The notes beneath the pieces were generated by a model, which did not search any database, had not been told where the DNA came from, and saw nothing but the letters and a program-made list of their open reading frames with translations. The position numbers and the translations under genes were made by a program. 34,972 nucleotides of DNA from Candidatus Omnitrophota bacterium (GTDB lineage: Bacteria; Omnitrophota; Omnitrophia; Omnitrophales; Aquincolibacteriaceae). The DNA lies in assembly GCA_018883425.1 (NCBI GenBank), contig VFQY01000013.1, positions 1 through 34,972 of the forward strand, in the 5' to 3' direction. Shown piece by piece: positions 32,484 through 34,972 of this stretch; position 1 is the first letter of the stretch; the number at the start of each line of letters is the position of its first letter.

Positions 32484-32990
32484 TCACCCGCCTTTTTTTA
32501 GGCCGCTGCCCGGCTGTTTTTTTTCTCCGGAGAAAATGAGATCCAAAGCACCGAGTATTTCCAAAGGCGTTGAAAGAAATATTTGCACACGGGTCTTGAG
32601 CTTCGCGCGCAGTTTCTCAAAGACTTGTTCAGAGAGAGGCTCGCTGGACGCCACAGATGCGCGGCGTTCATCTGCATCAAAGAGCACCAGTATGTTTTCT
32701 CGGCAAAAGTCCTCTTCTAAGTTGCGTGCGCTCTGGGAATTAACGGCATACTGGTTAAGCGGAACATAGGGTAAATGCAGCTGTCTGCCCAGAAAACTCA
32801 CCAGAACTTCTTCCGTCAAATGCCCCTGCTGAATGAGAATCTGGCCCAATTGCCCGCCCTGACCTTTTTGCTGTTCGAGAGCCTGATTCAGGGTCTCCCG
32901 GCTGACGAGCCCCTCTTCCACAAGCATTTCACCTAACTGTCTCTTGCCCTTGTCTTTATCACCCATAATCCCGAAGTATAGCCCCCTCAT
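32484..32990 (-). CDS. Stand-alone MshEN-type (GspE N-terminal) protein
   Basis: A 168-residue protein equal to the N-terminal regulatory domain of PilB/MshE ATPases with no ATPase part. Two repeated motifs are seen, QLGEMLVEEGLVSRETLNQALEQQ and QLGQILIQQGHLTEEVLVSFLGRQ, each near the 24-residue MshEN unit that binds c-di-GMP. The usual Arg before LG is Gln in both. The second half (ILVLFDADERRASVASSEPL and so on) matches the GspE-N II subdomain. It starts the visible pil operon and ends 4 nt before the first ATPase. The start may be Met9 at 32966. A nucleotide sensor or adaptor for the motors is a reasonable inference. Confidence 0.82.
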   Translation of the reverse strand: MRGLYFGIMGDKDKGKRQLGEMLVEEGLVSRETLNQALEQQKGQGGQLGQILIQQGHLTEEVLVSFLGRQLHLPYVPLNQYAVNSQSARNLEEDFCRENILVLFDADERRASVASSEPLSEQVFEKLRAKLKTRVQIFLSTPLEILGALDLIFSGEKKQPGSGLKKGG

Positions 32991-33646
32991 AAATCATTCG
33001 CAATGGCTGAAACGATATTTTTGATAACTTAAAAGAGTTTTTGCTAGCACTTAAACCGAATTGATCAGGCTTGCTAACGCAGCATCTGGACTAAAATGAT
33101 CCTAAAGTCCTTTGAGGAAATAATTTAGAGCTCACTTTCCCTCACTGGGGAGAATTCGCACTCTCTCGTCGGCGCTCGTCAAGATGACAGGTTTGGCCGA
33201 GGACGAAAGTCTTTCAGCTGGCTCGTCTTTCGCGGAAGCTGCTGAGAACGAGCTGTCTCTAGGTTCCCTGCGGCTCTTCCATTGTCCCACTCCTTTGACC
33301 CTAGGGCGTTTCGCTGCCCTCGTCTGAATCACCTCTCCGGCCGTGCTGGGATGCTGTGTTCGAATCATCGAATAAGACACCCTGTGAGTCCCTGAGGTCT
33401 GGACACCCTCTCACAGGAAATATCCCGCAAGTTTTTTTGACAGGCCTTGAGCGAATGAGCGGGCCCCCGAGTCTTGACCTGTAATTTAAACGCGCGAGGA
33501 CCTGCTCGACATTTTTCTCATGAAGTATTCTGCGTGAACACTGCATCCGCGGTGACTGCCTCGGGCGCCCTGTGGGTAGGACCCGATGCCTCTTATGGCC
33601 CAAGCTGCGGCTGTGACTGCGCTCAACGTGCCCTTGTCGGGCTGTT
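32991..33646. other. 656-nt gene-poor region upstream of the pil operon
   Basis: The region lies between thpR and the pil operon. It holds one doubtful small ORF (33132-33368) and an AT-rich stretch (33000-33130) where the pil promoter would be expected. TTAGCA then 16 nt then TTTAAG is the best, weak, sigma-70-like pair. I tested it by eye for tRNA, tmRNA, RNase P and SRP RNA signatures and found none. It may contain an unrecognised RNA or decayed coding sequence. Confidence 0.5.
33132..33368 (-). CDS. Doubtful small basic ORF
   Basis: A 78-codon ORF from ATG 33368 (or 82 from GTG 33380). The product is Ser-, Arg-, Lys- and Glu-rich, with KRPRVKG and ending KPVILTSADERVRILPSEGK. A weak AGGGTG lies about 9 nt before the ATG. 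I recognise no domain. It is the most protein-like frame in the gap but could be random. Confidence 0.28.
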   Translation of the reverse strand: MIRTQHPSTAGEVIQTRAAKRPRVKGVGQWKSRREPRDSSFSAASAKDEPAERLSSSAKPVILTSADERVRILPSEGK

Positions 33647-34225
33647 TTATTGCGGGGGCGGCGGCGCCAGAGCAAAGGTCTCGAGAATTTCATAGCGTTG
33701 TCCCTTGTCCGACGGGCGGCTTTCAAAGAGGGCGATGCTCGAGATTTTCCGGCTTGGCAATCCTGGAAATCCAGAAGACACCAACGCCCTTTGGATCTCA
33801 TCCGGTGCCCCTCTGGCCAAGGTCACGTGAGGACGAAACGTCTCAGCGCTCACTTCGAAACCAGCATCCCGCAGGGATGCGCAAAGTCTTTGCTGAAGCG
33901 CACTGACAGCCGGCCTTTGACCGGCCACATCCGCCCATAGGATGCGCGGAGCTCGATCTTCCGGAAAAACACCGAGCCCTGAAATCTGAAGCAGAAACGG
34001 ACTCTGCCCCTGAAGGGCAAGCCTTGTACATTCCCCGATGAGAGGAACACGGGAGATCTCGGTCAAACCGAAATAATGCAGTGTCAGGTGAAGATCGGCA
34101 GGATGAACCCAACGAAGCTGAGGAAAATTTTCTTGCGATTTTTTTAAAAAAGCCGCGGCAGCTTCGATCGTTTCGCGTTCAAAAGGCAATGCTAAAAATA
34201 GACGCTGAAGACTTTCACGCGTCAT
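33647..34225 (-). CDS. thpR: RNA 2',3'-cyclic phosphodiesterase (2H phosphoesterase)
   Basis: A 2H-family protein of about 192 residues. The two catalytic HxTx motifs are present as HLTLHYFG and HVTLARG, about 80 residues apart. The N-terminus LQRLFLALPF and the NFPQLRWVHPADLHLTL segment are typical of ThpR/LigT. The enzyme opens 2',3'-cyclic phosphates on RNA ends and was first described as a tRNA ligase. The track start at 34252 includes a poor leader (MSLLRITAAM). I use the ATG at 34225, which overlaps the end of cinA by 11 nt. A cinA-thpR pair is common in bacteria. The C-terminus ends in a short proline run. Confidence 0.9.
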   Translation of the reverse strand: MTRESLQRLFLALPFERETIEAAAAFLKKSQENFPQLRWVHPADLHLTLHYFGLTEISRVPLIGECTRLALQGQSPFLLQISGLGVFPEDRAPRILWADVAGQRPAVSALQQRLCASLRDAGFEVSAETFRPHVTLARGAPDEIQRALVSSGFPGLPSRKISSIALFESRPSDKGQRYEILETFALAPPPPQ

Positions 34226-34972
34226 GGCCGCGGTGATTCGCAGAAGGGACAAGTTCGCGCCAAAGAAGCTCTAGAGCCTTCTTGACCGCTCGGAGACGGA
34301 TGAGATTGCGCGCACCTGAAAAAAGAAATTTCTCGGCTCTCCCACCGCGCGGTCCCGCCACGGCGATCCAGACAAGGCCAACGGGCTTAAGTTTTGTCCC
34401 TCCGCCAGGGCCGGCAACCCCCGTCAGGGAGATCCCGAAATCGCTTCGGAATTTTCTTCGCACATTCGAAGCCATCGACAAGGCTGCCTCTTGAGAAACA
34501 GCGCCGCAGCTCTTTAAAAGGCTGCCCGGAACATCAAGCTCCCGTTCTTTGGAGGCATTGCTGTAGGAAACGATACCTCCGAGAAAATAGTCTGACGCAC
34601 CGGGACAAGAGGCAATTTCCGAGGCAAGCAGTCCGGCCGTACAGCTCTCGGCCAGCGCCAAACTGAATCGTCTTTTTTTTAGATGCTCCCCTACGGTCTC
34701 GGCAAGAGACCGGTCCTCGAGCGCGTAGAGATGCCCCTGAAGCCGCTTCCGGGCGAGGGCTTCAAGGCGTTTGAGCACCGAGGAACTGTCCGCCTGAACA
34801 CGCACAGCAGTTTCAGACGGACTGGGGTAAATCCCGAAATCAAAGCGGTCCCTGAAGAAATCTCTGCCTAGCCTCTTCATCACATCCGGCTCAGAGAGTC
34901 CTACGGTTTTTAGAACAGCCGAATATTTAGGAGCTAACTTGGGATAACGTTTTTCAAGTCTCGGCTTCACGC
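34215..34972 (-). CDS. cinA: CinA family nicotinamide-nucleotide amidohydrolase (partial, N-terminus beyond window)
   Basis: The ORF is open to the right edge. The track's Met is a GTG near the edge and probably an internal Val, since the sequence before the amidase matches the middle of full-length CinA (LKTVGLSEPDVMKRL). The C-terminal domain has FSLALAESCTAGLLASEIASCPGASDYFLGGIVSYSN and ISLTGVAGPGGGTKLKPVGLVWIAV, the PncC amidase signature that hydrolyses nicotinamide mononucleotide to nicotinate mononucleotide. The missing N-terminal domain is normally a MoaB/MocF-like pyrophosphatase. It overlaps thpR by 11 nt. Confidence 0.93.
   Translation of the reverse strand, partial: VKPRLEKRYPKLAPKYSAVLKTVGLSEPDVMKRLGRDFFRDRFDFGIYPSPSETAVRVQADSSSVLKRLEALARKRLQGHLYALEDRSLAETVGEHLKKRRFSLALAESCTAGLLASEIASCPGASDYFLGGIVSYSNASKERELDVPGSLLKSCGAVSQEAALSMASNVRRKFRSDFGISLTGVAGPGGGTKLKPVGLVWIAVAGPRGGRAEKFLFSGARNLIRLRAVKKALELLWRELVPSANHRGHDA

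Noticed and set aside
33345-33385. GTTCGAATC on the plus strand, like a tRNA T-loop
   Set aside because: The flanking bases give an incomplete T-stem and no matching acceptor or anticodon arm lies upstream.
33301-33801. Minus-strand ORF of 166 codons
   Set aside because: Runs into thpR in another frame and is strongly Arg/Ser-rich without motifs.
1-34972. CRISPR arrays, insertion sequences, tRNA or rRNA genes
   Set aside because: No regular direct repeats, transposase-like ORFs or RNA-gene signatures were seen on either strand.

Overview
This is a bacterial chromosomal segment of roughly balanced GC (judged by eye). Every gene I can support, about 31 CDSs over 35 kb, lies on the minus strand, so transcription runs from the right end of the window to the left. 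Many neighbours overlap by 1-4 nt (ATGA, GTGA or TGATG junctions) or are separated by only a few bases, which points to long, translationally coupled operons. The gene set indicates a Gram-negative-type, two-membrane bacterium: a PilQ secretin, PilMNOP, an AsmA-like protein and a Wzx-type flippase. The style, with tandem PilB-like ATPases, an RNase E/G enzyme and a sulfotransferase-containing glycan locus, would suit an uncultivated lineage such as Omnitrophota or a relative. That assignment is inference only, because the window contains no rRNA or other taxonomic marker.

Right end (about 34972-33647): the 3' part of cinA, then thpR (RNA 2',3'-cyclic phosphodiesterase). A gene-poor gap of about 650 nt follows, with at most one doubtful small ORF.

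Type IV pilus block (32990-22537): a stand-alone MshEN-type protein, two consecutive PilB/GspE ATPases, a PilC/GspF platform protein and a major-pilin-like gene that ends in a clear rho-independent terminator. After the terminator comes the tightly overlapping pilM-pilN-pilO-pilP-pilQ alignment and secretin operon. No pilT or prepilin peptidase gene is present in the window.

RNA and housekeeping block (22307-15166): an RNase E/G family protein, a fusion of a very basic tail to an EF-Tu-domain-2-like barrel, a small zinc-ribbon protein, CCA tRNA nucleotidyltransferase, a secreted SNase-like protein, an AsmA-like protein, a double-ACT regulator and peptide deformylase.

Surface glycan block (14774-1): a WbpP/GalE-like epimerase, glmS and a nucleotide-sugar 6-dehydrogenase form a plausible precursor route to amino-sugar or uronate nucleotides. 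They are followed by a six-TM protein of unknown function, a carbohydrate-type sulfotransferase, a Wzx-like flippase, a GT2-GT4 fusion glycosyltransferase, three GT2 enzymes, an acyltransferase-3 O-acylase and a GT4 enzyme cut off by the window edge. Together these suggest an exported, possibly sulfated and O-acylated, acidic heteropolysaccharide. No Wzy polymerase, initiating transferase or PAPS-making enzyme is visible here.

The observations most worth a second look are: the basic-tail/EF-Tu-barrel fusion downstream of the RNase E/G gene; the separate MshEN protein beside two ATPases with degenerate MshEN domains; the sulfotransferase in an amino-uronate glycan locus; a GGGGTGCCT palindrome family with one copy sitting in frame in a glycosyltransferase; and a possible frameshifted or alternative C-terminus on the zinc-ribbon protein. 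I saw no mobile element genes, CRISPR array, tRNA or rRNA.
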